DNA of 64,000 nt from Crocinitomicaceae bacterium (lineage in GTDB: Bacteria; Bacteroidota; Bacteroidia; Flavobacteriales_D; Crocinitomicaceae): contig JAGYIR010000011.1 of the NCBI GenBank assembly GCA_018402525.1, positions 1 through 64,000 on the forward strand, read 5' to 3'. Below, in pieces: positions 16,025-25,740 of this stretch. The position numbers and the translations under genes are program-made. The notes beneath the pieces are model-generated. The model was not told where the DNA came from, made no database searches, and saw only the letters and a list, made by a program, of their open reading frames with translations. Position 1 is the first letter of the stretch, and every line of letters begins with the position of its first letter.

Positions 16025-18103
16025 CTACCAAATGCGTGCAACTTTTTCTTTCGTATTCCTCATTGGATCTGATTCCTTGACACCAAAAGCTTCAAAGAAC
16101 TCAGGACAGTTCATCAATGGACCATTGACCCTATACATACCAGGGGAGTGAGAATCGTTTGCGATTCTGTTTTTCAGTTCCTCTTCGGTATAGTTTATTT
16201 TCCAAAGTTGAGCATATGCAATAAAAAACCGCTGTGCAGGTGTATAACCGTTGATCAGCTTACCTGATTTGAATTCTTTCGTTTTTGTATAAGCGTAATA
16301 AGCCATCGTTAATCCACCAAGATCTGCGATGTTTTCGCCCATAGTAAGTGATGAATTTACACAGTGACCTTCGATCGGGCAAAATTGGTTGAAAGTCGTT
16401 CCAAGCGTGGTAGTTCTCTTTTCGAATGCCGCCCTGTCTTCTTCTGACCACCAGTTGGTAAATGATCCATCTGCCGCGAATTTGGAGCCCATATCATCGA
16501 AACCGTGCGTGAATTCATGTCCGATTACCATGCCAATGCGTCCATAATTTACAGCGTCTTCATAATTCTCACTGAAAAAAGGCGCTTGCATAATTCCAGC
16601 TGGAAAAACGATTTCGTTCAGTAATGGGTGATAATAAGCATTGATCATATGCGCTGGCATTCCCCATTCTTCCTTGTCGACTTTTTCGTTGAGCTTTTTT
16701 AGATTTTTTGCTCTAGCATATCTCGCTATTGCTTTGTTGTTTTCCACAAGATTTGTTGGTGTAAAAACGAGTGGACTAAAATCCTCCGATTTGGAAGGGA
16801 ATCCGAGTTTACGTCCAATTGCGTCAAGTTTAATTTGTGCCTCCTTTTTAGTTACAGCACTCATCCAATCAAGATTGTCTATGCGCTCCTGAAAAACAAC
16901 TAATAAATTATCAACCATTTCATTGACCCTTTGCTGAGCTGTCTCTGAGAAGTGGCGACCAACAAATACTTTTCCAAGAAGCTCAGAAAACTCTGAGTTT
17001 GTTATCTCTTGTACCGCTTGTTCTTCAATGGATTTCATTTGTGCTTTTCCGGTTAGAATTTTCCCGTAAAAGTTGAAATGCTCACTTAAGTATTGCTTAT
17101 CAAGTTGGTCAGCAAAGTGATTAAGTACTTTCCATAACAAATAATTTTTCCAAGTTTCCATGGTTACTTTGTCGAACATGAGGTGGATACGAGAAATATA
17201 TTCGGGTTGACCTACAACAAGTTGGTCGAATTTAGCTATGTCAATATGATCGATGTACTCCCGGAGTTGGAGGTTGGTAAATTTATCTGCAATATCCGAA
17301 AAAGAGAACAAGTTATAGGTGTTTTCAGGTATCCTTAACTCTGCAGGTGCCATCATTCCTTTAGCCAGTTGAGTCTCAAAGTCTACAATCTGCGCTGCCT
17401 TTTCTTTTGAATTATCTATTTGAGCGTACAATAATATTCTATGGATATAATTTGTGTACGACCTTAAGATTTCAGACTTGTCCTCGTTTAAATAATATTC
17501 TTTGCTTGGAAGACCAATTCCTCCTTGCCACATACTAACAATATGCTCATCAACATTCTTCATGTCCTGACGAACGCCAAATCTAAAAAGTGAGTTGATT
17601 CCAAGTTCATGATGGTGAGCAATAACTTTAATAATGTCCTCCTTTGTCGAAATTGCCAATACCTCATCTAATTCTGCTTGAATTGGTGATAAGCCAAGAT
17701 TCGCTCTGTTCTCCAGATCAATAAATGAATTGTAATACGCTCCAAGCAATCGCATATCGCTTTCTTTGTGGGAATTAATGTTTTTTGCATCTTCCAATAT
17801 GCTAATTAGTTTTTTGTTATTCGCTTGCTCAAGTTCATTAAAACTTCCCCAACGCGATTCTGACGGCGGAACAGGATTTTCGACCAGCCATTTACCATTC
17901 GAGAATTGAAAAAAATCATCTTGTGGGCGAATTGAATTATCTAGATAATCAATGTCGATTGATTCGAATTTTGAAACGTCCTCAGAAGAGCTTTCGGTTG
18001 AAGTCACAATTTCTTCTATTTCAGATGTTTCTGTTGCTTTCTTTGCTGTGTCACAGCTTGTTAAAAGTACAATTAGTACAATTAGAAATACATGTTTTGT
18101 CAT
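16025..18103 (-). CDS. M13 family metalloendopeptidase (neprilysin/PepO type), lipoprotein
   Basis: A 692-residue zinc endopeptidase. The N-terminus is a lipoprotein signal with lipobox LTSC (Cys17), so it is anchored to a membrane outside the cytoplasm. The zinc motif HEFTH is at residues 529-533 (VIGHEFTHGFDDMG), and the third ligand is in GENIADLGGLTMAY. NAYYHPLLNEIVFPAGIMQ is the substrate-binding NAYY segment of the family, and the C-terminus ends in RIW instead of the common CxVW. It cleaves peptides. The stop of the upstream GNAT gene is two bases from its start, so the two are cotranscribed. Confidence 0.94.
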   Translation of the reverse strand: MTKHVFLIVLIVLLTSCDTAKKATETSEIEEIVTSTESSSEDVSKFESIDIDYLDNSIRPQDDFFQFSNGKWLVENPVPPSESRWGSFNELEQANNKKLISILEDAKNINSHKESDMRLLGAYYNSFIDLENRANLGLSPIQAELDEVLAISTKEDIIKVIAHHHELGINSLFRFGVRQDMKNVDEHIVSMWQGGIGLPSKEYYLNEDKSEILRSYTNYIHRILLYAQIDNSKEKAAQIVDFETQLAKGMMAPAELRIPENTYNLFSFSDIADKFTNLQLREYIDHIDIAKFDQLVVGQPEYISRIHLMFDKVTMETWKNYLLWKVLNHFADQLDKQYLSEHFNFYGKILTGKAQMKSIEEQAVQEITNSEFSELLGKVFVGRHFSETAQQRVNEMVDNLLVVFQERIDNLDWMSAVTKKEAQIKLDAIGRKLGFPSKSEDFSPLVFTPTNLVENNKAIARYARAKNLKKLNEKVDKEEWGMPAHMINAYYHPLLNEIVFPAGIMQAPFFSENYEDAVNYGRIGMVIGHEFTHGFDDMGSKFAADGSFTNWWSEEDRAAFEKRTTTLGTTFNQFCPIEGHCVNSSLTMGENIADLGGLTMAYYAYTKTKEFKSGKLINGYTPAQRFFIAYAQLWKINYTEEELKNRIANDSHSPGMYRVNGPLMNCPEFFEAFGVKESDPMRNTKEKVARIW

Positions 18104-18105
18104 TC

Positions 18106-18567
18106 TTAGTGCTTTTTTGGGTCAAGTTTCATTTCAACGTGTGGAATTCCATCTTCAAGGTATTCATTTCCAGTCGAGAAAAAGTTGTGTTGTTCGTAAT
18201 ATTTTTCCAAATGTTTTTGTGCGGAGATCTGAATCGGAGAATTACCAAACTCCATAAGTGCAAATTCAACTGATTTATTCATCAAATCATGTCCAATTCC
18301 TTTACCTCTAATTTTTTCGTCAATCACCACACGACCGATTGCAGCCTCTTCGTAAGAAAGACCTGGTGGAAGAATTCGAGCTGTTGCAACAATGTCGCCC
18401 ATTCCATTTCGACAAATGAGATGATAGGATTTTTTATCTTTCCCATCCAAATCGAGGTAAGCACAATTTTGCTCAACTACAAACGCATTCAATCTCAATG
18501 CAATTATATCATGAAATTCATTGAGCGTTAAATCTTTGTAATGTTTTATTTCCCAGTTTAGAACCAT
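18106..18567 (-). CDS. elaA: GNAT N-acetyltransferase, ElaA type
   Basis: A 153-residue acetyltransferase. The N-terminal LRLNAFVVEQNCAYLDLDGKD is specific to the ElaA group, and the acetyl-CoA site is IRGKGIGHDLM around residue 90. QKHLEKYYEQHNFFSTGNEYLEDGIPHVEM closes the fold. The substrate of ElaA proteins is not established. It lies four bases after the acyl-CoA carboxylase stop and two before the M13 gene, so the three genes form one minus-strand operon. Confidence 0.9.
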   Translation of the reverse strand: MVLNWEIKHYKDLTLNEFHDIIALRLNAFVVEQNCAYLDLDGKDKKSYHLICRNGMGDIVATARILPPGLSYEEAAIGRVVIDEKIRGKGIGHDLMNKSVEFALMEFGNSPIQISAQKHLEKYYEQHNFFSTGNEYLEDGIPHVEMKLDPKKH

Positions 18568-18571
18568 TTCT

Positions 18572-20215
18572 TTATGTTTGAATTACACCTACATTATACG
18601 GTTTCTCAGCCTTTTTGTGATTTGCCATTTCAATTCCCATGGAAATTATCTTTCGGGTTTCAATTGGATCAATGATGGCATCAATCCACAGGCGACTAGC
18701 AGCATAATAAGGAGATGTTTGCCTATCGTATCTGTCTTTTATTAAATTGAAGAGTTCCTTTTCGCGTTCTGGAGTTATTTCTTCACCTTTTGCTTTAAGT
18801 GATGCAACTTCAATTTGCAATAATACCTTTGCAGCCGCTGATCCTCCCATCACTGCTATTTCCGCAGTAGGCCAACCAACAATCAAACGTGGGTCGTATG
18901 CTTTTCCGCACATCGCATAATTCCCAGCGCCGTAAGAATTTCCTGTCACGATAGTGAACTTAGGAACAACTGAATTTGACATAGCATTCACCATTTTTGC
19001 TCCATCCTTTATTATACCACCGTGTTCACTCTTGGAACCTACCATGAAGCCAGTGACATCCTGCAGAAAGACAAGTGGAATATTCTTTTGATTACAATTC
19101 ATGATGAAACGAGCTGCTTTATCTGCTGAATCGGAGTAAATAACTCCTCCAAACTGCATTTCACCCTTCGCATTCTTGACAATTTCACGGTTATTGGCTA
19201 CAATTCCAACACTCCAACCATCAACTCTTGCGTAAGCACAGACGATTGATTTGCCATAATTTGCCTTATATTCAGTAAATTTAGATTCGTCGACAAGACA
19301 TTTTATAATTTCGCGAACGTTATAGGGTTTAGACCGGTCGGCTGGAATGATTCCATAAATATCTTTTGGATCTTTTAAAGGTAATAGGGCTTCTTTTCGA
19401 TCAAACCCTGCGTTTTCAGTTGCACCAATTTTATCCACCAATTCTCGAATTGTCTCAAGACAATCTTGGTCATTCTCGGTATTGTAATCGCAAACACCTG
19501 AAATCTCAGTATGTGTAGTAGCGCCTCCAAGTGTTTCATTATCAATGGACTCTCCAATAGCTGCTTTTACTAAGTAAGATCCCGCTAGGAAAATAGTACC
19601 TGTCTTATTGACAATCAGCGATTCGTCTGACATAATAGGAAGATATGCACCGCCCGCGACACAGCTTCCCATGACCGCAGCAATTTGAACAATTCCCATT
19701 GAACTCATCACAGCATTGTTTCGGAAAATTCGTCCAAAATGTTCTTTGTCTGGGAAAATTTCATCCTGCATCGGCAAGAATACACCTGCAGAATCTACTA
19801 GGTAGATAATTGGCAATTTGTTTTCCATTGCAATCTCCTGAGCACGTAAATTTTTCTTACCAGTTATTGGGAACCAAGCTCCGGCTTTAACGGTGGCGTC
19901 ATTGGCAACAACAATACACTGTTTACCTTTGATGAAGCCTATTTCAATTACAACACCACCTGCCGGACAACCGCCGTATTCTTCATACATTTCATAGCCG
20001 GCAAAAGCACCGATTTCAATTCGCTCAGCTCCTGGGTCTAGTAATAAATCAATTCTCTCACGGGCTGTGAGTTTACCGCTTTCATGGAGTTTAGCGATGC
20101 GTTTCTTCCCACCACCTTCGTAAATCTTCTCCAACTCACGTCTCAGCTGCGTGATTTTCAAACGCATTACATCGTCATTTTTATTGTATTCCAGTTCTTT
20201 ATTGGATATTGCCAT
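18572..20215 (-). CDS. Acyl-CoA carboxylase, carboxyltransferase (beta) subunit
   Basis: A 547-residue biotin-dependent carboxyltransferase subunit, with the two crotonase-like halves of the family. LTARERIDLLLDPGA and the acyl-CoA site (GGCPAGGVVIEIGFIKGK) lie in the N half; QDVTGFMVGSKSEHGGIIK and NSYGAGNYAMCGKAYDPR in the C half. The pattern, with GGATTHTEISGVCDY, is closest to methylcrotonyl-CoA carboxylase of leucine breakdown; propionyl- or geranyl-CoA remain possible. No biotin carboxylase subunit is nearby, so its partner must lie elsewhere. Confidence 0.92.
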   Translation of the reverse strand: MAISNKELEYNKNDDVMRLKITQLRRELEKIYEGGGKKRIAKLHESGKLTARERIDLLLDPGAERIEIGAFAGYEMYEEYGGCPAGGVVIEIGFIKGKQCIVVANDATVKAGAWFPITGKKNLRAQEIAMENKLPIIYLVDSAGVFLPMQDEIFPDKEHFGRIFRNNAVMSSMGIVQIAAVMGSCVAGGAYLPIMSDESLIVNKTGTIFLAGSYLVKAAIGESIDNETLGGATTHTEISGVCDYNTENDQDCLETIRELVDKIGATENAGFDRKEALLPLKDPKDIYGIIPADRSKPYNVREIIKCLVDESKFTEYKANYGKSIVCAYARVDGWSVGIVANNREIVKNAKGEMQFGGVIYSDSADKAARFIMNCNQKNIPLVFLQDVTGFMVGSKSEHGGIIKDGAKMVNAMSNSVVPKFTIVTGNSYGAGNYAMCGKAYDPRLIVGWPTAEIAVMGGSAAAKVLLQIEVASLKAKGEEITPEREKELFNLIKDRYDRQTSPYYAASRLWIDAIIDPIETRKIISMGIEMANHKKAEKPYNVGVIQT

Positions 20216-20333
20216 TTCTGTTTTACTTTAATCGGTTTCCAAATATAATCAATTCTTCCTCCTTAGGACAATTGATAGTGTAGATTTTGGGGTTAAGGAA
20301 AGTTAAAGTTTAGCGATTCAAAATTGACTTCGC

Positions 20334-20453
20334 AATTTCGAAATATTGCGATATTTAAATATTTCTCTGCATAACGATTATTAAACTGTTCATTGTAAAA
20401 GCGATGCAAGTGTAATTTGTGGCAATTCGATATATCGCAATATTTCGAAATTT
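20334..20453. repeat. Intergenic element with inverted termini, copy 3
   Basis: The left terminus 20334-20356 contains TTTCGAAATATTGCGATATT, and the right terminus 20432-20453 is its inverse, 75 bases apart. It lies between the divergent acyl-CoA carboxylase and pcm genes. The rest of the gap 20216-20681 is AT-rich; the -7-like TAACTTTG at 20670-20677 is just before pcm and no other feature is visible. Confidence 0.85.
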
Positions 20454-20681
20454 AGATTACTTTATTAAACATCACATTCCAGCTCCATTTCCATTTTTAA
20501 TACCCACTCGCTTTACCATAAACCCAAGTAACATCCTTGCACCCGTCTTCTTCAAATCCAGACATCTGATTCTACAACAATCAACTAGTTTTCTTTCTCA
20601 AAAACCAAACCCGTGACTTTGAACATTCAATTGTTAGAAATTCACATAAAATGATTGCTCTAATTGAATTAACTTTGAGCC

Positions 20682-21326
20682 ATGCAAGATTCGTTTAAGT
20701 ACAAGGGAATGCGAAAAAAGCTAATTGCGGCGCTTCGTGAAAAGGGGATAGTTGATGGGAAAATTCTTAGCGCATTTGATGCAGTTCCACGCCACTACTT
20801 TTTGGACAATGCGTTTGCAGAACAAGCGTATACCAACATGGCTTTTCAGATTGGAGCAGGACAGACCATTAGTCATCCATATACGGTGGCATTCCAAACG
20901 CAACTGCTGGAAGTGAAACGAGGAGATAAAATTTTGGAGATTGGAACTGGTTCCGGATTTCAAACGTCTATTTTGTGCGAGCTGGGAGCTAAGGTTTTTA
21001 GTATAGAGCGACATAAAGCCCTGCACTTAAAAGCGAAAAACATTATTACACATTTGAAGTATACGCCGCGACTGTCATTCGGGGATGGATACAAGGGATT
21101 GCCTACGTTTGCACCATTTGACAAAGTAATTATTACCTGTGGAGCACCGAATATTCCACAAACGTTAGTCGATCAGATGAAGATAGGTGGAATAATGATC
21201 ATTCCGATTGGTGAAGGTGCAGAGCAACTCATGGTTAAAGTGACAAAAATCTCTGAAACTGAAATAGGCGAAGAAGAATTTGGCGTTTTTAGTTTTGTTC
21301 CGATGCTGGAGAGCAAGGTAAACTAA
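20682..21326 (+). CDS. pcm: Protein-L-isoaspartate O-methyltransferase
   Basis: A 214-residue SAM-dependent enzyme that methylates isoaspartyl residues in aged proteins and so starts their repair. Conserved blocks are VPRHYFLDNAFAEQAY, GAGQTISHPYTVAFQTQLL (substrate loop), SAM motif I EIGTGSGFQTSIL, and KVIITCGAPNIPQTLVDQ. The length is typical. It acts in the cytoplasm. Its stop overlaps that of the convergent endonuclease-like gene by four bases. TAACTTTG, a -7-like element, ends five bases before the start codon. Confidence 0.95.
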   Translation: MQDSFKYKGMRKKLIAALREKGIVDGKILSAFDAVPRHYFLDNAFAEQAYTNMAFQIGAGQTISHPYTVAFQTQLLEVKRGDKILEIGTGSGFQTSILCELGAKVFSIERHKALHLKAKNIITHLKYTPRLSFGDGYKGLPTFAPFDKVIITCGAPNIPQTLVDQMKIGGIMIIPIGEGAEQLMVKVTKISETEIGEEEFGVFSFVPMLESKVN

Positions 21327-22300
21327 CGAATTATAACTCCAATACTTACGGGTAAATGATCCGAATAGCCCTCTAAATATTTAACTCCACCATAGTTTCT
21401 CTTTGGTACCGTGTCACCTTTGTAAACGTCTAGTAAAAATTCATCAGAGTAAATGTTGCCAGAATTTTCTAAGACTGAAATACGTTTAGAGGTTGTGAAG
21501 TTAGAAGATACCATGATGTGATCTAAAACATCCCATTCACTTCGGTAATTGTACGTTCCACCATATTTCCCTGAAGACTTTGTAATCATAGGTGTCAATA
21601 CTTCTGATACGAGCTGCGGTGCCTTGTCGGCTGGATAATCGTTTAAATCTCCCATAAGGACAATCTTCACACTTGGACTAGCAACTAGCACTGAATCAAT
21701 GAATTTTCGCGCAGCATTCGCTGCAATGAGACGTTTGGGTTCACTTGCTTCTGCACCGCCTGAGCGACTAGGCCAGTGATTTACCATTGCTAAAATCGTA
21801 TCTTTCTTGTAAGTCAACTTTGCCCAAACAATGTCGCGTGTGGGACGTTCACCTTCTGGCATGTTGTAGCGAATGAAGCCCGATGTTTGAAGTTTTAGCG
21901 TGATACTATCATAGATCAAAGCCACGTCAATCCCTCGATTGTCACCACTTTCGTAATGGACAACACCGTACGATGATTTTAGTTTTCCATGATTGACAAG
22001 ATCACGCACAACACGCTCATTTTCAACTTCACAAAGTCCAATAAGTAGGGGAGATTCAAATAGATTGATTGTTTCGTTGAGATGTGCCAATTTCTTTTGG
22101 TAGCGCTCTGCATTCCATTCCAGTTTTCCTGTCGGAAGAAAATCTTGGTCTTCCTTTTCTGGATCGTCGAAGGTGTCAAAAAGATTTTCAACATTGTAAA
22201 AAGCGATCGTACGTGTGGTCTGAGCACATCCACTTAAGCTAATTACGACAGCAGCTAATACACTGTACGAGTAGAATTTAAATATAGTTTTTTTATTCAT
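21323..22300 (-). CDS. Endonuclease/exonuclease/phosphatase family lipoprotein
   Basis: A 325-residue member of the EEP (DNase I-like) superfamily. It has a lipoprotein signal with lipobox LSGC (Cys25), so it sits outside the cytoplasm. The conserved elements are FYNVENLFD (Asn and Glu metal ligands), LIGLCEVENERV, VNHWPSRSGG, MGDLNDYPAD and the final YSDHLPV. Members hydrolyse phosphodiesters; substrate unknown. The start overlaps the WbqC gene's end by eight bases, making it the last gene of the dapB-lepB-wbqC operon. Confidence 0.9.
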   Translation of the reverse strand: MNKKTIFKFYSYSVLAAVVISLSGCAQTTRTIAFYNVENLFDTFDDPEKEDQDFLPTGKLEWNAERYQKKLAHLNETINLFESPLLIGLCEVENERVVRDLVNHGKLKSSYGVVHYESGDNRGIDVALIYDSITLKLQTSGFIRYNMPEGERPTRDIVWAKLTYKKDTILAMVNHWPSRSGGAEASEPKRLIAANAARKFIDSVLVASPSVKIVLMGDLNDYPADKAPQLVSEVLTPMITKSSGKYGGTYNYRSEWDVLDHIMVSSNFTTSKRISVLENSGNIYSDEFLLDVYKGDTVPKRNYGGVKYLEGYSDHLPVSIGVIIR

Positions 22301-22901
22301 TTTCTAAAATTAGTTTGCGCGCCATAGGTCCTTCGCAGAAAATCGCATCTAAGATAGATAAACTCTCTTGATAGCTTTCTTTTCCAGGGAAAACTTGAAT
22401 ATATGGCGCCGTCTGTTTTTCCTGAAATCCATCTTTATGAACGAGTGAAAATCTTAAATCATCTTCAATCATCGGGTGAAAATCAACCGTTGTTTTTAAT
22501 TCGACGTCAATGTACAACCATTTCAAGATTCTTTCAGTAATTGCTGTATTAAATTTAAGTAAACTTTTCTCTTCATTAAACAGTAATTCTTCGACTTCCA
22601 TCCCGTAATATTCGAAGTAAGCAGAAGATTGATAAGCACTTGTAATGGATCTCCAGTGACGTACACGCCAGTTTTCATCGTCGGAAAGGAGAATGTCTTC
22701 TGTCACGGTTTTTGTTCCGAACGGTTTTTTTGTTGGGATGGAAAGCGAAACAATTCCATCACCAGCCAACAAATCACAGCGATTGCGATAAGTCTGCTTC
22801 GGAAAATGCTCCTTGGCTTCAATCAACACTTCTGAATGCTTGACCAATTCCTTAAAATACGCGATACTTCCAAAATAGGAGGTAGGCAAGATGGGCATCA
22901 T
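22293..22901 (-). CDS. WbqC family protein
   Basis: A 202-residue protein of the WbqC family. It has the typical start LPTSYFGSIAYFKELVKH, the core HFPKQTYRNRCDLLAGDGIVSL, and the IDVELKTT region near residue 130. The family occurs in O-antigen and surface glycan loci and is thought to modify activated sugars or amino acids, but the reaction in most members is not known. ATGA overlap with lepB indicates translational coupling. Confidence 0.88.
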   Translation of the reverse strand: MMPILPTSYFGSIAYFKELVKHSEVLIEAKEHFPKQTYRNRCDLLAGDGIVSLSIPTKKPFGTKTVTEDILLSDDENWRVRHWRSITSAYQSSAYFEYYGMEVEELLFNEEKSLLKFNTAITERILKWLYIDVELKTTVDFHPMIEDDLRFSLVHKDGFQEKQTAPYIQVFPGKESYQESLSILDAIFCEGPMARKLILENE

Positions 22902-24796
22902 TCGATTATATTAAATAAACGCTCCCAACGAATTCCTTTGTACGGACTTTTTGAAAACCAAACCATGGATGCCTTGCCGACAACGTGATCTTCTGGAACA
23001 AATCCCCAAACACGTGAATCGGCTGAATTGTAGCGATTATCTCCCATCAGCCAGTAATAGTTCATCGCAAAGGTGTACTTACTTGTCTTCTTTCCGTCAA
23101 TGTAGATGTCATCAGCTTTCTCCTCCAGCGTATGGCCTTCGTAGGCCGTGATAATTCTTCGGTACCAAGCGATATTCTCCTTGCTGACCTTAATGGTTTG
23201 TCCTTTGTATGGCACCTGGAATTTTGTAAAGTCCGTCATGGTATTGTTCACATCAAAATCTTTCGGGAAGACATTGATATTCTCAATACGTTGACTCGGA
23301 CGAGGTGTAATTCCTTCATCAGAATACTGCGGACGTTTGACAATCTCAAAGATTCCCTCGGGATTGGCTCTTTTTAAGCGTTTAAGCTGATCCTTGGTTA
23401 AATTCATGATGTAATTTCCATCCCCAATCGAGTAGTAATCTTGTCGCTCAAATTCCAACCCGTATTTTTCATCCATGACTTTTGGACTAGGAACGGTGGT
23501 ATTTGATACCGTGTATTGCAAATTCTGATGTTCTGGAATAAATGCCTTTTTCCCATTCACGTACAATACAGCATCTTTGATTTCTAGCCAATCACCCGGA
23601 ATTCCAACGCAACGTTTGATGTAATTCTCACGTTTGTCAACAGGTCGATAGATAACACCGTAATGCTCAATCATCATTCCGGTGCTGTTTTCGTAAGCGA
23701 CTTTATCTTCAGCTAACATCTTTCGCGCTTTATCTTTCCATGTTCCGATGTTGTCTATAAAGTCTTGTCCGTTTAAGTCGAGAATACGCTCTCCAGCTAG
23801 TTGGTTCACGTACTGATCCAATCCTTGCATATCGTACTGACCTTGTGGATTAGCACGCAAAATACTATCCTTTAACTGAAACGCCAATTTTGAAATGTAG
23901 CCGTTATTGGCTTTCCACAAACGCAAGGCTTCGTTGTTGACGATTCCATGGTAATCATGTCCCATCAAACCGTTCGGCATGCGTGGATCGTACACCGCCG
24001 TATCACCTGAAGGATAATTGAAAACAACTACATCGTTGCGATTCACCTTGCTAAATCCTGGAAGTCGTGTGTATTTTAATGTCTCCAAAGAGGTATACGA
24101 TTTCACATTTACCCATGGAACAGTATTGTGCACTAATGGGTAGGAGAGTGGTGTGACAGGTACTTTTGGACCGTAGGTCAATTTGTTTACGAATAAGAAA
24201 TCACCCACCAACAATGTTTTTTCCATCGAGCCAGTTGGAATCTGAAACGGTTCAAAGACATACGTTCGAATAATTCCCGCTGCTACAATCGCGAAAAGAA
24301 TAGAATCTCCCCATTCCTTTACCTTCGATTTTTTCCCTGGTTTGTGACGTGTGACAGCACTAATCGCTAATGCTAAAACGTGACCGATGACTGGCAATGA
24401 AAGAAAAAGTGCCAAATGATCTCCCCATTCACGCTCTGCCATTTCCTTTGTGTTTGCCCAATTGGTTTCTGGTAAAATCTTATCGTTGGATTGCGCAATT
24501 TTCGCCATGATGATGTATGGGAAGAAAATACCTTGAAACGTGTCAATGAGGGAATAATACCCAAAACGACGAATGTAAGAAGTGTTGGCAACCGACCACA
24601 TAACCAAGTGGACTCCCGGAAAAATCATCAAAAGTGACCACCATGGTTTTTTACAACCCAGTTTAAATGCAACGAAGTAATTGTAGCCAGGAATCAGCGC
24701 TTCCCAAGATTTACGGTCGGCTTGCTCAAAACTCTTCCACCACATAGCAAGGTAGGGATGTACAAGTAAAAACAGGTAAAAATAAAGTGCGTTCAT
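22898..24796 (-). CDS. lepB: Signal peptidase I, long Bacteroidota form
   Basis: An inner-membrane S26 peptidase that removes signal peptides. It is 632 residues against ~320 in E. coli. The N-terminal ~150 residues hold extra membrane helices. The catalytic Ser190 is in IPTGSMEKTLLVGDF and the Lys near residue 394 is in NYIKRCVGIPGDW; about 170 residues separate the two boxes. The final box is MGDNRYNSADSRVWGFVPE. The extra N-terminal part and insertion are typical of this phylum. It is coupled to dapB (three-base gap) and wbqC (overlap). Confidence 0.94.
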   Translation of the reverse strand: MNALYFYLFLLVHPYLAMWWKSFEQADRKSWEALIPGYNYFVAFKLGCKKPWWSLLMIFPGVHLVMWSVANTSYIRRFGYYSLIDTFQGIFFPYIIMAKIAQSNDKILPETNWANTKEMAEREWGDHLALFLSLPVIGHVLALAISAVTRHKPGKKSKVKEWGDSILFAIVAAGIIRTYVFEPFQIPTGSMEKTLLVGDFLFVNKLTYGPKVPVTPLSYPLVHNTVPWVNVKSYTSLETLKYTRLPGFSKVNRNDVVVFNYPSGDTAVYDPRMPNGLMGHDYHGIVNNEALRLWKANNGYISKLAFQLKDSILRANPQGQYDMQGLDQYVNQLAGERILDLNGQDFIDNIGTWKDKARKMLAEDKVAYENSTGMMIEHYGVIYRPVDKRENYIKRCVGIPGDWLEIKDAVLYVNGKKAFIPEHQNLQYTVSNTTVPSPKVMDEKYGLEFERQDYYSIGDGNYIMNLTKDQLKRLKRANPEGIFEIVKRPQYSDEGITPRPSQRIENINVFPKDFDVNNTMTDFTKFQVPYKGQTIKVSKENIAWYRRIITAYEGHTLEEKADDIYIDGKKTSKYTFAMNYYWLMGDNRYNSADSRVWGFVPEDHVVGKASMVWFSKSPYKGIRWERLFNIIE

Positions 24797-24799
24797 GAT

Positions 24800-25522
24800 T
24801 TACAATTTAATGACGTCTTGCATGGTATAAACGCCCTTTTTTCCCTGAATCCATTCAGCGGCAATAACGGCTCCTAATGCAAAACCTTTTCGGTTGTGTG
24901 CAGTATGTTTAATTTCGATTGTATCAATTTCTGATGTGTATGCCACGGTGTGGGTACCAGGAACACCATCTTCACGAAGGGATGTCACGGCAACCTGCCC
25001 TGCGTTAACGTGAGGTGGTGCGTTTTCTCCGTGAATCCATGATGAAAAATTTTCATTCTCCAATAAAATATCGTTGGCAATGCTAACGGCTGTTCCGCTC
25101 GGCGCATCCAATTTTTGTTTGTGGTGAATTTCCTCAACGCTTGGTTTATAATCAGCGTGACCTTCCATCAACTGTGCAAGGCGTTTGTTGATATCAAAAA
25201 ATATATTGACGCCAATACTGAAGTTGGAAGCATACAAGATGCTACCGTTGTTATGACTAACGTAATCCATAACGTAAGGTAATTGGTCGTTCCAAGCAGT
25301 TGTTCCTACAATTATTGGCGTGTTGTGATTGATACAATGTTCAATGTGATTCACAGCAAAATGGGGGGCCGTAAATTCAATAGCGACATCCACTTGCTTG
25401 AAATCAATCGATTCAATAGGTTGTTGACTATTGCTTTTAGCTATAATGGTGTGACCGCGAGAAATGGCAATTTCTTCAATTACTTTACCCATTTTTCCGT
25501 AGCCAATCAATGCTATTCTCAT
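24800..25522 (-). CDS. dapB: 4-hydroxy-tetrahydrodipicolinate reductase
   Basis: A 240-residue NAD(P)H-dependent enzyme of lysine and meso-diaminopimelate synthesis, acting in the cytoplasm. The nucleotide loop is LIGYGKMGKVIEEIA at the N-terminus, and the catalytic segment EIHHKQKLDAPSGTA (residues ~130-145) holds the His pair, Lys and the DAPSGTA anion site. The length is slightly short, as usual in Bacteroidota. First gene of the operon dapB-lepB-wbqC-EEP. Confidence 0.95.
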   Translation of the reverse strand: MRIALIGYGKMGKVIEEIAISRGHTIIAKSNSQQPIESIDFKQVDVAIEFTAPHFAVNHIEHCINHNTPIIVGTTAWNDQLPYVMDYVSHNNGSILYASNFSIGVNIFFDINKRLAQLMEGHADYKPSVEEIHHKQKLDAPSGTAVSIANDILLENENFSSWIHGENAPPHVNAGQVAVTSLREDGVPGTHTVAYTSEIDTIEIKHTAHNRKGFALGAVIAAEWIQGKKGVYTMQDVIKL

Positions 25523-25710
25523 GTTTCCGTTGAATTAAAGCAAAAATAAAGTTTTAGTAAGAACACACAACATAATTAACGATTTTTATCGGCAACAGAA
25601 AAAATGTCAATTTTGATGAACAAACTAGCGATTTTGCTTTGGCAGAATTTTACAAGAAAAATTTTGGATTGGAAAGATAGATTGGGTGGAGGTAATATAT
25701 TAAAAATCTA

Positions 25711-25736
25711 AAAAGGAGGTAAAGCTACCTCCTTTT
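25711..25736 (-). terminator. Hairpin terminator of the PadR/GldL-like operon
   Basis: An 11 bp perfect stem, AAAAGGAGGTA with TACCTCCTTTT, around AAGC. It begins four bases after the stop of the minus-strand membrane-protein gene. The rest of the gap up to dapB holds nothing that I recognise. Confidence 0.85.
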
Positions 25737-25740
25737 AAAT

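Noticed and set aside
20419-20616. Open frame of 65 codons on the plus strand
   Set aside because: It begins inside the right terminus of element copy 3 and has no domain or coding character.
25604-25681. 25-codon frame upstream of the PadR operon terminator
   Set aside because: Too short, no start context and no similarity that I recognise.
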